Origin: Acrocarpospora macrocephala
GTDB taxonomy: Bacteria; Actinomycetota; Actinomycetes; Streptosporangiales; Streptosporangiaceae
Direction of reading: 5' to 3'
DNA: 54,515 nt
NCBI RefSeq assembly: GCF_009687865.1
Contig: NZ_BLAE01000003.1
Location: forward strand, 297,921 to 352,435
The position numbers and the translations under genes were made by a program. Positions 17,855 to 25,545 of the stretch are shown one piece after another. Position 1 is the first letter of the stretch, and every line of letters starts with the position of its first letter. The notes beneath the pieces were generated by a model. That model made no database searches, had not been told where the DNA came from, and saw only the letters and a list, made by a program, of their open reading frames with translations.

Positions 17855-18485
17855 GGTCGCCCCCCATCGGGTTGCTGTCGCCCAGCGCCGCCCGCAGCTT
17901 GCGCCGGGCGCGATTCAGCCGCGAGCCCACCGTCCCGTACGGAATCCCCAGCGCGGCGGCGATCTCCTCGTGACTAAGCTCTGCCAGCGCGACCAGCAGC
18001 AACACGTCACGATCCCGCTGATGCAACTCAGCGACGGCCGCCGCGATGTCCGGACGCAGACTCTGCGCGCTCACCTGCGTGGAGACCTCTTCCTCATGTC
18101 CCGGAAAATCAGGATCTGGCCCGTGCCGTCCGAGAGCTCGCAGGGTGCGGACCTCGGTTCGATGGTGGCGGCGGATGAGATTGCTGGCGATGCCGTACAA
18201 CCAGACCCGGACACTCGCCCGAGACGGGTCATACCGCGCCCGCTTCCGGAACGCGGTGAGAAACGTCTCCGCGACCACGTCCTCCGCGCTGTCGGGCCCG
18301 AGCCGCTGCGTCACATACCGATGGATCTCCGCGAAATACGCATCGAAGATCACACTGAACCGCTCGGACTCGGCCAGCGACCGCCGCACCACCTCGGCAT
18401 CCCCACCCCGATGCCCGGCCCAGGACACCGTGGTCACGATGGTCTTCCCGTCATGTGCGTTCCTTCGGCTACGAGCGTCGGACAC
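17847..18485 (-). CDS. ECF-type RNA polymerase sigma factor
   Basis: This ~212-residue sigma-70 family factor has region 2 (YFAEIHRYVTQRLGPDSAED, TFLTAFRKRARYD, VRVWLYGIASNLIRRHHR) and region 4 (LAELSHEEIAAALGIPYGTV, RLNRARRKLRAAL), separated by an acidic linker. GTG 18485 is preferred because GGGAG lies 7 bases upstream; GTG 18518 and GTG 18437 are alternatives. It overlaps the downstream CU044_5270-type gene, forming a sigma/sensor pair that probably directs its own operon. Confidence 0.9.
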   Translation of the reverse strand: MSDARSRRNAHDGKTIVTTVSWAGHRGGDAEVVRRSLAESERFSVIFDAYFAEIHRYVTQRLGPDSAEDVVAETFLTAFRKRARYDPSRASVRVWLYGIASNLIRRHHRTEVRTLRALGRHGPDPDFPGHEEEVSTQVSAQSLRPDIAAAVAELHQRDRDVLLLVALAELSHEEIAAALGIPYGTVGSRLNRARRKLRAALGDSNPMGGDHG

Positions 18486-18581
18486 CCTGTATCTCCCGAT
18501 CCGCCCATCCACTTTCACGCTGCCCGCAGCCGATTTCGGTGGGAGGCGACGTCCCCCTATAGTCGTCGCCTCCCTGGGATG

Positions 18582-19025
18582 TCAGGCGATGACGCTCACG
18601 AGGCCGAGGTCCACGTAGCCGCCCATGGCGCCGGGGGTGCCGGCGACGTTGAGGTAGCTGAGGGAGGCGACGATCGCGTAGCTGCTGCCGCCGGGGCCGG
18701 CGGGGAGGCCGGTGGTGACGACGATGGCGTCGGAGTAGGCGTTGAGGCCGGTGAGGGGCTTGGTCTGGGGGGCCGCGGGGAAGGGCGCGTCGTGCGGGCC
18801 GCCGATCTCGTCGATCAGCAGGCGGAGTTGCCAGGTGCCGCCGATCATGGGTGCGAGGGAGCCGGTGAGCTCCCAGGTGAGGTTGACCTGGAAGGGGTCT
18901 CCCGCCTTGAGGACGTCGGCGGGTGGGCCGCCGCCCACGTCGACCAGTTCGGCCTGGATCTTTCCGCTGAGCAGGGCCGGGGCCAGCCCGAACGGAATCT
19001 GGAAACTGCCAGAGGTGAATGCCAT
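18582..19025 (-). CDS. Hypothetical 147-residue protein
   Basis: ATG 19025 follows GGGAGG at ideal spacing. The product starts MAFTSGSFQIPFG and has beta-strand-like segments (IQAELVDVGGG, FQVNLTWELTG, TWQLRLLIDEIGG, SSYAIVASLSYLNVAG). No signal peptide or helix is seen, and the pattern suggests a small beta-sandwich. The family is not recognised. It lies alone between the sigma-factor operon and the terminator of the metalloprotease gene. Confidence 0.65.
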   Translation of the reverse strand: MAFTSGSFQIPFGLAPALLSGKIQAELVDVGGGPPADVLKAGDPFQVNLTWELTGSLAPMIGGTWQLRLLIDEIGGPHDAPFPAAPQTKPLTGLNAYSDAIVVTTGLPAGPGGSSYAIVASLSYLNVAGTPGAMGGYVDLGLVSVIA

Positions 19026-19125
19026 GGTTCCTCCCGTTGTCTGATATCCGAAACGGTAGGAAAGGACGGCATCGCGTGGCCTCGGGGGTTGTGCCGGGAA
19101 GTTCCCTAGGGTCCTGGTCAGATGC

Positions 19126-19159
19126 TTTGAGGGGTACGGCAATCGCCGTACCCCTCAAA
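19126..19159 (-). terminator. Strong 15-bp hairpin terminator
   Basis: Arms TTTGAGGGGTACGGC (19126-19140) and GCCGTACCCCTCAAA (19145-19159) pair perfectly around a 4-base loop. The hairpin ends six bases past the metalloprotease stop (leftward), so it is the likely terminator of that gene and insulates the small gene beyond. Confidence 0.8.
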
Positions 19160-19165
19160 GGGGAT

Positions 19166-21259
19166 TTAGCGGCCTACGGCGAGGCAGGTGGACTTGGACT
19201 TCTTGGTGGGGTCGCTCTCCGAGGTGGCCGTCAGGTTGACCTTGGCGAGCAGGGCGCCGCCCTTGGCCCGCAGGACGTGGACGGGCACGGTGACCTTCTT
19301 GCCGAACTCGGCGGTGGCGAGCTGGTTGGGCAGGGAGACCGTCCAGCCGCGGCCCTCCACCTCGGCGGTCAGGCGGTAGACGTCATTGTTGAGGTAGGCG
19401 GACACGTCCTCGGGGTGCTGGGCCGTGGTGGCGGCCTTCTTGCCGGTGTTGAGCACCGGGAACTTGCAGGTGGCGATGCTGTCGCCGGCGGTGATGCCGA
19501 TGCTGGGCAGCACCTGGACGCCGCGCTTCTGCGGTCCTGAGCCGTCCAGCGAGCGGATCGCCACCCGGTAGGAGAGCACGCCCTTGCTGCGCTTCACGTC
19601 CAGGACGTAGAAGTGCAGGCGGTTGGCCTCGTCGGTGAACTCGAACTCGCTGCCGGAGTCGGCGCCGGCGTGGAATAGCGCGTCCGACAGCTGCCGGTAG
19701 TCGCCGATCGTGATCGGGACCTGGGTGCCGTCCGGCAGGACGTAGTCGGTCATGCCGATGTCCTGCGGGTTGGCGTCGATGACCCACTCGAACGGGGCCT
19801 GGTCCTGGTCCTTGGTCTTGGCCAGCAGCACCCCGGAGTCGGGCGTGAACGAGTCGGCGCCCATCCGGTCCACGACCTCGACCGTGTAGTTGTTGTAGCG
19901 TCCGCCGTCACAGAGCGGGTCGGTGCTGGTCGAACAGGCGGGGCTCAGGTCCGCGCCCATCGCGATGTTGACGCCCATCAGCCCGTTCGACCCCGGCTGT
20001 ACGGCCCGAGCCGTCACCTCCGCCACCACGAGCCCGGACTCGTCCAGCGCGTCCCGGTTCAGCCGCAGCACGTTCGCCTCGTCGACCATGTTCAGCTTGA
20101 TCTTGTTGCGGAGCATGTGCTGGGCGCCCATCGAACCGCCCGAGGTGGGCGGGATCAGCCAGCGGCTGTGCGGGCCGCCCGGGCCGTTGAAACTGCCCCG
20201 GCTGAGCATCTCCCAGATCCCGGTGTACGCGCGACGCACCGGAACCGCGTACGGGTTGTTGTAGTTGTCGCCGACGCCCATGATGTGGCTCAGTTCGTGG
20301 GCGTACACGCCCATGCCGGAGCTCTCCGCCTGGACCGAGTCGACGCCGAAGCGGGCGTTGGGCCAGAAGGTCGAACCCGCCTGCCAGGACGTCCACTCCA
20401 CGTAGCGGGTGGGCGACCAGTTCGGCAGGGCCGGGTCGTCCGGGCCCCACTCGTCGGTGACCTCTTCCTTGGTCGGGAACTTCATCATGCCGAACTCCTG
20501 CCAGGTGGACGACTCGTCCTGGCCGGCGCTGACGTAGAAGATGAAGTCGAACTGGGCCGCGGTCTCCGGGCCGACCGCCGCCAGCCAGGCCGCGTTGCCG
20601 TCGGCGCGCAGGTTCTTGTTGCAGGTGTCCCCGGCCGGGCAGGAGTTGCGCTGGTACTCCAGCGCGTACTCGTGGTCCTTGCCCGGCATTGTGTAAGGGC
20701 CGAAACCGGTGAGGTTCACGCCGTACCGGCCGCCGGAGTCCTCCATCCAGTATTCGTGGATGGTGTGACCGCGGTTGAGGTCGTTCGGGGTGTTGAGGAA
20801 GTCCTGGTAGAACTTGGCGACCTGGTCGCGCGGGATGTCGTGGGCTTCCGCGGTGGGGTTCTTGAATACGGTCGAGCCCTTGGGTTGGGTGACGACGAAG
20901 GGCTGGTTGGGGTAGTCCAGCAGGACCAGGGCGCCCTTGAAGGTGCGCACCGAGCCGGGCGTGGAGGGGTCGGCCCAGTTGGTGCCCGGCACCTTCTTGT
21001 AGTCGGCCCACGTCATGTGGTCCGGGTTCTTCCAGTTCTGCGGGTCGATCGGGGCGGGGTGCCCCTGCTGACCGCCCAGGGAGCGGAGCTGGGCCGCGCC
21101 GGGTTCGTCCTGCTGCCACGGCTGGGTTTGCGGCCAGTGGTCGTAGCGCCAGGGGAACTCGGGGTCGGGTGCGGGCTCAGCGGAAACAGGGGTCACCGAA
21201 AGTAACGAGAGGGGCAACAGTGCCACGGTCGCCAGGAGCAACCTGAGGGGGCGTCTCAT
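19166..21259 (-). CDS. Secreted M6-type (immune inhibitor A-like) metalloprotease
   Basis: The 697-residue secreted protein has a signal peptide (LLLATVALLPLSLLSVTPVSA) and a pro-region. The catalytic zinc motif HELSHIMGVGD runs 321-331, with His321, Glu322, His325 and a downstream Asp331. IWEMLSRGSFNGPGGP corresponds to the conserved Met-turn of M6 peptidases. The C-terminal part has beta-strand-rich segments typical of NEW3/Ig-like extensions. It probably degrades extracellular proteins. The start lacks a clear ribosome binding site. Confidence 0.88.
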   Translation of the reverse strand: MRRPLRLLLATVALLPLSLLSVTPVSAEPAPDPEFPWRYDHWPQTQPWQQDEPGAAQLRSLGGQQGHPAPIDPQNWKNPDHMTWADYKKVPGTNWADPSTPGSVRTFKGALVLLDYPNQPFVVTQPKGSTVFKNPTAEAHDIPRDQVAKFYQDFLNTPNDLNRGHTIHEYWMEDSGGRYGVNLTGFGPYTMPGKDHEYALEYQRNSCPAGDTCNKNLRADGNAAWLAAVGPETAAQFDFIFYVSAGQDESSTWQEFGMMKFPTKEEVTDEWGPDDPALPNWSPTRYVEWTSWQAGSTFWPNARFGVDSVQAESSGMGVYAHELSHIMGVGDNYNNPYAVPVRRAYTGIWEMLSRGSFNGPGGPHSRWLIPPTSGGSMGAQHMLRNKIKLNMVDEANVLRLNRDALDESGLVVAEVTARAVQPGSNGLMGVNIAMGADLSPACSTSTDPLCDGGRYNNYTVEVVDRMGADSFTPDSGVLLAKTKDQDQAPFEWVIDANPQDIGMTDYVLPDGTQVPITIGDYRQLSDALFHAGADSGSEFEFTDEANRLHFYVLDVKRSKGVLSYRVAIRSLDGSGPQKRGVQVLPSIGITAGDSIATCKFPVLNTGKKAATTAQHPEDVSAYLNNDVYRLTAEVEGRGWTVSLPNQLATAEFGKKVTVPVHVLRAKGGALLAKVNLTATSESDPTKKSKSTCLAVGR

Positions 21260-21262
21260 ACT

Positions 21263-21298
21263 ATGTCACGTTATATAGGCCATATTTAGAGATCAATT
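21263..21298 (-). promoter_or_regulatory. Candidate promoter of the metalloprotease gene
   Basis: Read leftward, TTGATC and TATAAC are separated by 15 bases in an AT-rich stretch just before the ATG. The short distance to the start suggests a very short leader. Spacing is slightly below optimum, so this is tentative. Confidence 0.3.
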
Positions 21299-21519
21299 GA
21301 CACTTTGTTAGGAGTGTCGAAACAGTTTTGGATGCGTCGGCATCAGAAGAACCCGGCACGGGGAGCCGTGACCTCGATGGTGCCCTTGACCAGTGCGAGC
21401 GCCGCCCCAAGTCGCGTCACATCGACCCGGCCGGCATCATCCAGCGCAGGAACTTCACGGGCTACGACGAGGCGATCCTCGCGTGGACTGACGCGATCGG
21501 CGTTCCGTCCCAGCCCTGA

Positions 21520-21700
21520 CCGTGGCGGGCTGCCTGGCCTTCGGGAAGATCACCGGCGTGCCTGTCGTGCTCAACACATCTTTCAACGACCGAGAACCCA
21601 TGGTCGAGACCCCCGCCGATGCCCTGGCCACCTCCAGGCCACCGATTTGGACGCCCTGTGCTTGGGCGACTACCTCGTGCAGAAAGGGCGCGACTCGCGG
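21520..21700 (+). pseudogene. Carbamoyltransferase C-terminal remnant, frameshifted
   Basis: One frame reads GKITGVPVVLNTSFNDREP and VETPADALAT; after a shift near 21632 another reads ATDLDALCLGDYLVQKG. Both are the conserved C-terminal signature of NodU/CmcH-type O-carbamoyltransferases, but the frames are broken and the N-terminal ~400 residues are missing. The flanking parts of 21260-21763 show no other gene; a hairpin GACACT/AGTGTC lies at 21299-21318. Confidence 0.75.
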
Positions 21701-21763
21701 GTGTACGGGGCGCTCAGCTCGTCGATGGTCGTGATCCATGACACCGCCACCCAGAATCGTTTG

Positions 21764-22285
21764 TTAAAGATCTTTTCCGGATTGCTGGGTGGATCTTCCG
21801 CCGTACAGGGAGACGCGTTCGTCCTTGGTGAAGTCGAACTTCTCGTCGAGGAACAGGTCGTGGCGGAACGGGGAGAGGGCGATGTTGATCGTCCACTGTT
21901 CGTAGTACCACTCGGTGCTGGAGCCGCTGAAGCGAAAGTTGGCCTGGTAGCGAGCCCGCGAGCCTGGATTGAGTAGAAAGACCTGGCCGGGGTGGCGGTT
22001 GGTCGGGTAGGAGGCCCAAACCGGAGCGCGCATCACACGCATGTCCGGTCCGGCCTGTTCGAAACGCAGGCCGTTGAGCTGGGCGGGAAGATCCAAGCCG
22101 TCGAGAACGCCGACCGGCTCGTAGCCGGTTCGCTGGTCCGCGAGGATGTCATGGCAGGTCAGCTGGGCATCCGGCGGCGGTGGGAGCGAGCAGGCGGTGG
22201 GCACCCCCCGCCGCTTGGCCGCTTCCTCCGCGCCACGGCCCCGCTTGGTCCACCGGATCACGATCCGCTGCACGATCAGCATCAT
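21764..22285 (-). CDS. Hypothetical 173-residue protein in the DUF4291 operon
   Basis: The ATG overlaps the stop of the upstream DUF4291 gene (ATGA), so the two are translationally coupled. The sequence begins with a hydrophobic/basic segment, then a Pro-rich stretch (SLPPPPDAQLTC). A globular part follows with YPTNRHPGQVFLLNPG, STEWYYEQWTINIALSPFRH and EKFDFTKDERVSLYG. The family is not recognised. The context suggests a function linked to DUF4291. Confidence 0.6.
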   Translation of the reverse strand: MMLIVQRIVIRWTKRGRGAEEAAKRRGVPTACSLPPPPDAQLTCHDILADQRTGYEPVGVLDGLDLPAQLNGLRFEQAGPDMRVMRAPVWASYPTNRHPGQVFLLNPGSRARYQANFRFSGSSTEWYYEQWTINIALSPFRHDLFLDEKFDFTKDERVSLYGGRSTQQSGKDL

Positions 22286-22851
22286 GCCTCGGACGCCATC
22301 GTGGCGCCGATTACCGTCTTCAGGTCGTCGGAGAGCGGATAGGGGCGCTCGGCCGGAAGGAGCGGGGTGACGTCCGCGCCGTCGCGGAGTGCCTGGTGGA
22401 TGTCGTGCGCTCGCTGGGTGACGTCGGTGATCGTCAGCGTGCCGTCGAGGTAGCGGTCGACAGCCTGGCCGGACAGCCCGATCTGGATGGATCGGTACGG
22501 CAGGGCGTTCAGGTGCACGTCACGCTCGGGATCCCACTGGACGCGTACGGGATAGTCCCGCTTGTGCTGCGCGCCGTGGCTGAGGCAGGAGTGCGCGAGC
22601 GCCCATTCGAAGGCGTCGCGGGACAACTCGATGGCCAGAACCCGGGTCTGACCGGGCTTGGTGGCGTACCCGCAGCGGTACATCATCCACAGAAACGAGG
22701 GTTTGATCCAGGTCATCCGCTCGCGTTTGAACGGCGCGACGAATCGCTGGGCGGCGAGCGCCGGAGTGGCGATGGCCGGGTCATAGGCCTGGTAGACCGT
22801 GACCGCCTCCTCGGTGTAGACGGCCCGGATCTGCCGATAGGGCATGTTCAT
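22282..22851 (-). CDS. DUF4291 domain-containing protein
   Basis: The 189-residue product matches the DUF4291 family along its length: PYRQIRAVYTEEAVTVYQAY, PFKRERMTWIKPSFLWMMYR, GQTRVLAIELSRDAFEWAL, VRVQWDPERDV and PYRSIQIGL. The function of the family is not established. It precedes and overlaps the small downstream gene. The ADP-ribosylglycohydrolase gene lies upstream on the same strand with a ~42 bp gap, so all three could share a transcript. Confidence 0.88.
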   Translation of the reverse strand: MNMPYRQIRAVYTEEAVTVYQAYDPAIATPALAAQRFVAPFKRERMTWIKPSFLWMMYRCGYATKPGQTRVLAIELSRDAFEWALAHSCLSHGAQHKRDYPVRVQWDPERDVHLNALPYRSIQIGLSGQAVDRYLDGTLTITDVTQRAHDIHQALRDGADVTPLLPAERPYPLSDDLKTVIGATMASEA

Positions 22852-22893
22852 GCGCCCCAGCGTGACGACCCGGGCTCGCGACCGGCAACCAGA

Positions 22894-23796
22894 TTAGTCA
22901 TCGCTCGGGGACGGCCGGGCTGGGACGTTGGCCCAGGCGGGCAAGGGTTCGCGGGAGGGCGGCCAGTGGCTTGGGAGGGGGGAGCGGGTGGCGATGATGC
23001 CGCCGACGATGGCGCAGGTGGTGTCGATGTCGCCGCCGGCGGTGGCGGTGGTCCAGAAGGCCTGTTCGTAGTTGTCGAGGTGGCGGGCGGCGGACCACAG
23101 GGTGAAGGGGACGGTGTCCTGGGCGGAGACGGCGCGTCCGTTGCCCAGGGTGTGGGCGGCCAGGACGGGGTCGGTGAGGGGGAGGAGGCGGCGGGCTTCG
23201 GTGATTCCGTCGCGGACCTGGCTGGGTGGGGTGTGGTGGAGGACCTGGTCGAGGAAGCGGCCGGGGGTGAGGTCGGGTGTCGCCGCGGCGGTGGCGGCGG
23301 CCACGGCGATGGCGACGGCGCCCGCGACGGCTTCCGGGTGGGTGTGGGTGACCTGGGCCGACGCCTTCGCCTCCCGTACGGCTCGGGCCGGGTCGCCGGC
23401 GAACCACGCGCCGAGCGGCGCCACCCGCATGGCGGCGCCGTTGCCCCACGAGCCGCTGCCGTCGAACATGCCGGTGGCCAGGGTTCGCCAGTCGCCGCCT
23501 TCGCGGACCAGGCGCAGCATGCGGTTGGTGGCGGGGCCGTACCCGCGGTCGAAATCGTGGCGCGCGGCGAAGCTCGCGGCGAGTTCGTCCTGGTCGATGG
23601 TGCCGTGGTCGGTGAGGACGCGGTGGATGGAGCAGGCCATCTCGGTGTCGTCGGTCCACTGCCAGGGTCCGGGCGGCAGGGAGCGGTCGGTGAGGGCTTG
23701 GCGGTTGGCGGGGACGTAGAACTGGGAGCCGAGTGCGTCGCCGAGGGCCAGGCCGTGCAGGGAGGCGGTCGCGCGTGATCGGGATTCGGTCAGCAT
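22894..23796 (-). CDS. ADP-ribosylglycohydrolase family protein
   Basis: This 300-residue DraG-type hydrolase has GLALGDALGSQFY near the N-terminus, the magnesium-binding WTDDTEMA, GSWGNGAAMRVAPLGAWF, and C-terminal GGDIDTTCAIVGGIIA. Such enzymes remove ADP-ribose from proteins or nucleic acids. ATG 23796 is chosen because GGAGGG lies just upstream; an earlier in-frame start would add 10 residues. It is the first gene of a likely three-gene operon with DUF4291. Confidence 0.92.
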   Translation of the reverse strand: MLTESRSRATASLHGLALGDALGSQFYVPANRQALTDRSLPPGPWQWTDDTEMACSIHRVLTDHGTIDQDELAASFAARHDFDRGYGPATNRMLRLVREGGDWRTLATGMFDGSGSWGNGAAMRVAPLGAWFAGDPARAVREAKASAQVTHTHPEAVAGAVAIAVAAATAAATPDLTPGRFLDQVLHHTPPSQVRDGITEARRLLPLTDPVLAAHTLGNGRAVSAQDTVPFTLWSAARHLDNYEQAFWTTATAGGDIDTTCAIVGGIIATRSPLPSHWPPSREPLPAWANVPARPSPSDD

Positions 23797-24281
23797 CGCC
23801 CTCCATTGTGGCACCGATCTTCCCAATCGGGTCCTTCGCGTTTAGGCCATAGCATCCGCCTGAGTCCAGCCGACACCATGTCGTGAAATTTCCTGCTAAA
23901 TCATTGAGTCGGAATAGTTACCATTCCGAGCCGGTGATCCGAATAAGGTTCTCATGCTCGGGTTGTCGCAAACATGAGCCAGTGGCAGGATGGTGGACAC
24001 CTTTGACCATGATCCCATTCTCGGAGTAAGGATTCCTTGTCATAAAAAAGGTTTCTTACCAACTCTCTCCGTAACGCAAGCTCGCCCAAATCGCGATGAT
24101 CCATATCGGTCGCCTCATCGGTCTCACCTGCCCCCGGTGCAAATTTCTTCAGGCTTATAACAATTGCACCGTTCCGGACGTTTTGCGGTGCGCCAACCCG
24201 TAGGTTCTCCCCTTGTCTGAGAAGGGCTAGTTTGCCCAGGTAAAACTGGGCATGTGGGGGCAAATCGCCCAGGAGGATCAC
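23797..24281 (+). promoter_or_regulatory. AT-richer structured leader of the polysaccharide operon
   Basis: This 485-bp gap has lower GC than its surroundings and several inverted repeats: TCGGAAT/ATTCCGA near 23910-23930, GGTGCAA (24136)/TTGCACC (24164), and GCCCAG (24234)/CTGGGC (24246). A second GCCCAG at 24267 overlaps the ribosome binding site AGGAGG of the glycosyltransferase gene, so CTGGGC can pair with either. TTTGCCC (24231) can also pair with GGGCAAA (24258). This looks like a mutually exclusive switch; the ligand is unknown and no known riboswitch class was recognised. Confidence 0.45.
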
Positions 24282-25544
24282 GTGGCGTCCGATGCAAACT
24301 GGTTTGATGCTGCCTACGAATGGTTCGTTCGCTCCAGTGCCAACGGCACCTGGCGCGACCTGATCCCCCTAGGACTGGCCGGCCTCCTCGTCTGGGGGCT
24401 GTGGCTCTACCGGGTGGTGCTGTCCCGGCTGGCCAAGCCGGTCGTGAACAGCTACCGGACCACGGTCTCCGTCGTCGTCCCGTCCTACCGGGAGGACGCC
24501 GAGATCCTGGTCCGCTGCCTGGCCAGCTGGCTGGCCCAGGATCCGTACGAAGTGATCATCGTGGTGGACGTCGGCGACACCGAATGCCACACGAAACTGC
24601 ACGAGGTGGTGGACCCCCGGCTGAAGGTCCTCATCTACGAGCACTCCGGCAAACGCTCCGCGCTGGGCGTGGGCATCCGGGCGGCCCGCGGCGAGGTCGT
24701 GGTCTTCGCCGACTCCGACACCTGGTGGCAGCCGGGCCTGCTGGCCGCCGTCCAGATGCCGTTCGAGGATCCCTCGGTCGGCGGCGTCGGCACCCAGCAG
24801 AACGTCTACCAGCGGACCAGCAGCATCTGGCGGCGCATCGCCGACTGGCTGGTCAACCTGCGCTACTACGACTACGTGCCCGCGATGGGCAGCCGGGGCG
24901 GGGTGGCCTGCCTGTCCGGCCGGACCGCCGCCTACCGGCGCGCGGCCATCCTCCCGGTGGTCCACAACCTGGAGAACGAGTTCTTCCTCGGCCGCCGGTG
25001 CATCGCCGGCGACGACGGCCGCCTGACCTGGCTGGTCCTCGCCTCCGGATACAAGACCGTGCACCAGTCCTCGGCCCGGGCCATCTCGATGTTCCCCGAC
25101 TCCTTCCGCGCCTTCGTCAAGCAGCGCGTCCGGTGGAGCCGCAACTCCTACCGGTGCTACCTGACGGCGCTGTGGAAGGGGTGGCTGTGGAAGACCCCGC
25201 TGGTCACCAAGGTCACCGTGCTGCAGATCCTGCTCACCCCGGTGACCATGGGCGTCACGCTCGCCTACCTGTTCTTCAGCAGGCTGGAGCTCACCCCGTG
25301 GGGCATCGGGCTGGCCGTCGGCTGGCTGCTGCTGGGCCGGGGCGTACGCGGCTGGTCGCACCTGCGCCGCCACCCCGCGGAGATCCTGCTGCTACCACTC
25401 CTCTGCCTGGTGGTCATCATGATCGCCCTGCCGATCAAGCTGTGGGCGTTCCTGACCATGAACAAGCAGGGCTGGCTTACCCGCACGTCCGACCAGGTAG
25501 GCGGGGCCGGCCAGAGCGCCGCCACGCTCAAGGGGATGGCCTGA
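24282..25544 (+). CDS. Processive GT2 glycosyltransferase (polysaccharide synthase)
   Basis: This 420-residue membrane synthase of hyaluronan/chitin/alginate-synthase type has one N-terminal helix (GLAGLLVWGLWLYRVVL) and a cytoplasmic GT-A domain with VVVPSYRED. DxD Asp residues lie at 144-146 (FADSDTWW), the catalytic GDD at 243-245 and the processivity motif QRVRW at 281-285. Three or four C-terminal helices complete it. It would polymerise UDP-sugars and extrude the chain. GTG 24282 follows AGGAGG at 5 bases. It heads an operon with beta-helix proteins and UGDH; the product is probably a uronate-containing polymer. Confidence 0.88.
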   Translation: MASDANWFDAAYEWFVRSSANGTWRDLIPLGLAGLLVWGLWLYRVVLSRLAKPVVNSYRTTVSVVVPSYREDAEILVRCLASWLAQDPYEVIIVVDVGDTECHTKLHEVVDPRLKVLIYEHSGKRSALGVGIRAARGEVVVFADSDTWWQPGLLAAVQMPFEDPSVGGVGTQQNVYQRTSSIWRRIADWLVNLRYYDYVPAMGSRGGVACLSGRTAAYRRAAILPVVHNLENEFFLGRRCIAGDDGRLTWLVLASGYKTVHQSSARAISMFPDSFRAFVKQRVRWSRNSYRCYLTALWKGWLWKTPLVTKVTVLQILLTPVTMGVTLAYLFFSRLELTPWGIGLAVGWLLLGRGVRGWSHLRRHPAEILLLPLLCLVVIMIALPIKLWAFLTMNKQGWLTRTSDQVGGAGQSAATLKGMA

Positions 25545-25545
25545 G

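Noticed and set aside
21297-21318. Plus-strand promoter (TTGACA) for a gene at 21305
   Set aside because: No intact gene follows on the plus strand; only a decayed carbamoyltransferase fragment is present, and no matching -10 element was seen.
23952-24281. Open reading frame on the minus strand (109 codons)
   Set aside because: It lies in the AT-richer leader of the polysaccharide operon, has no ribosome binding site, and shows no domain-like pattern. The structured leader explains the region better.
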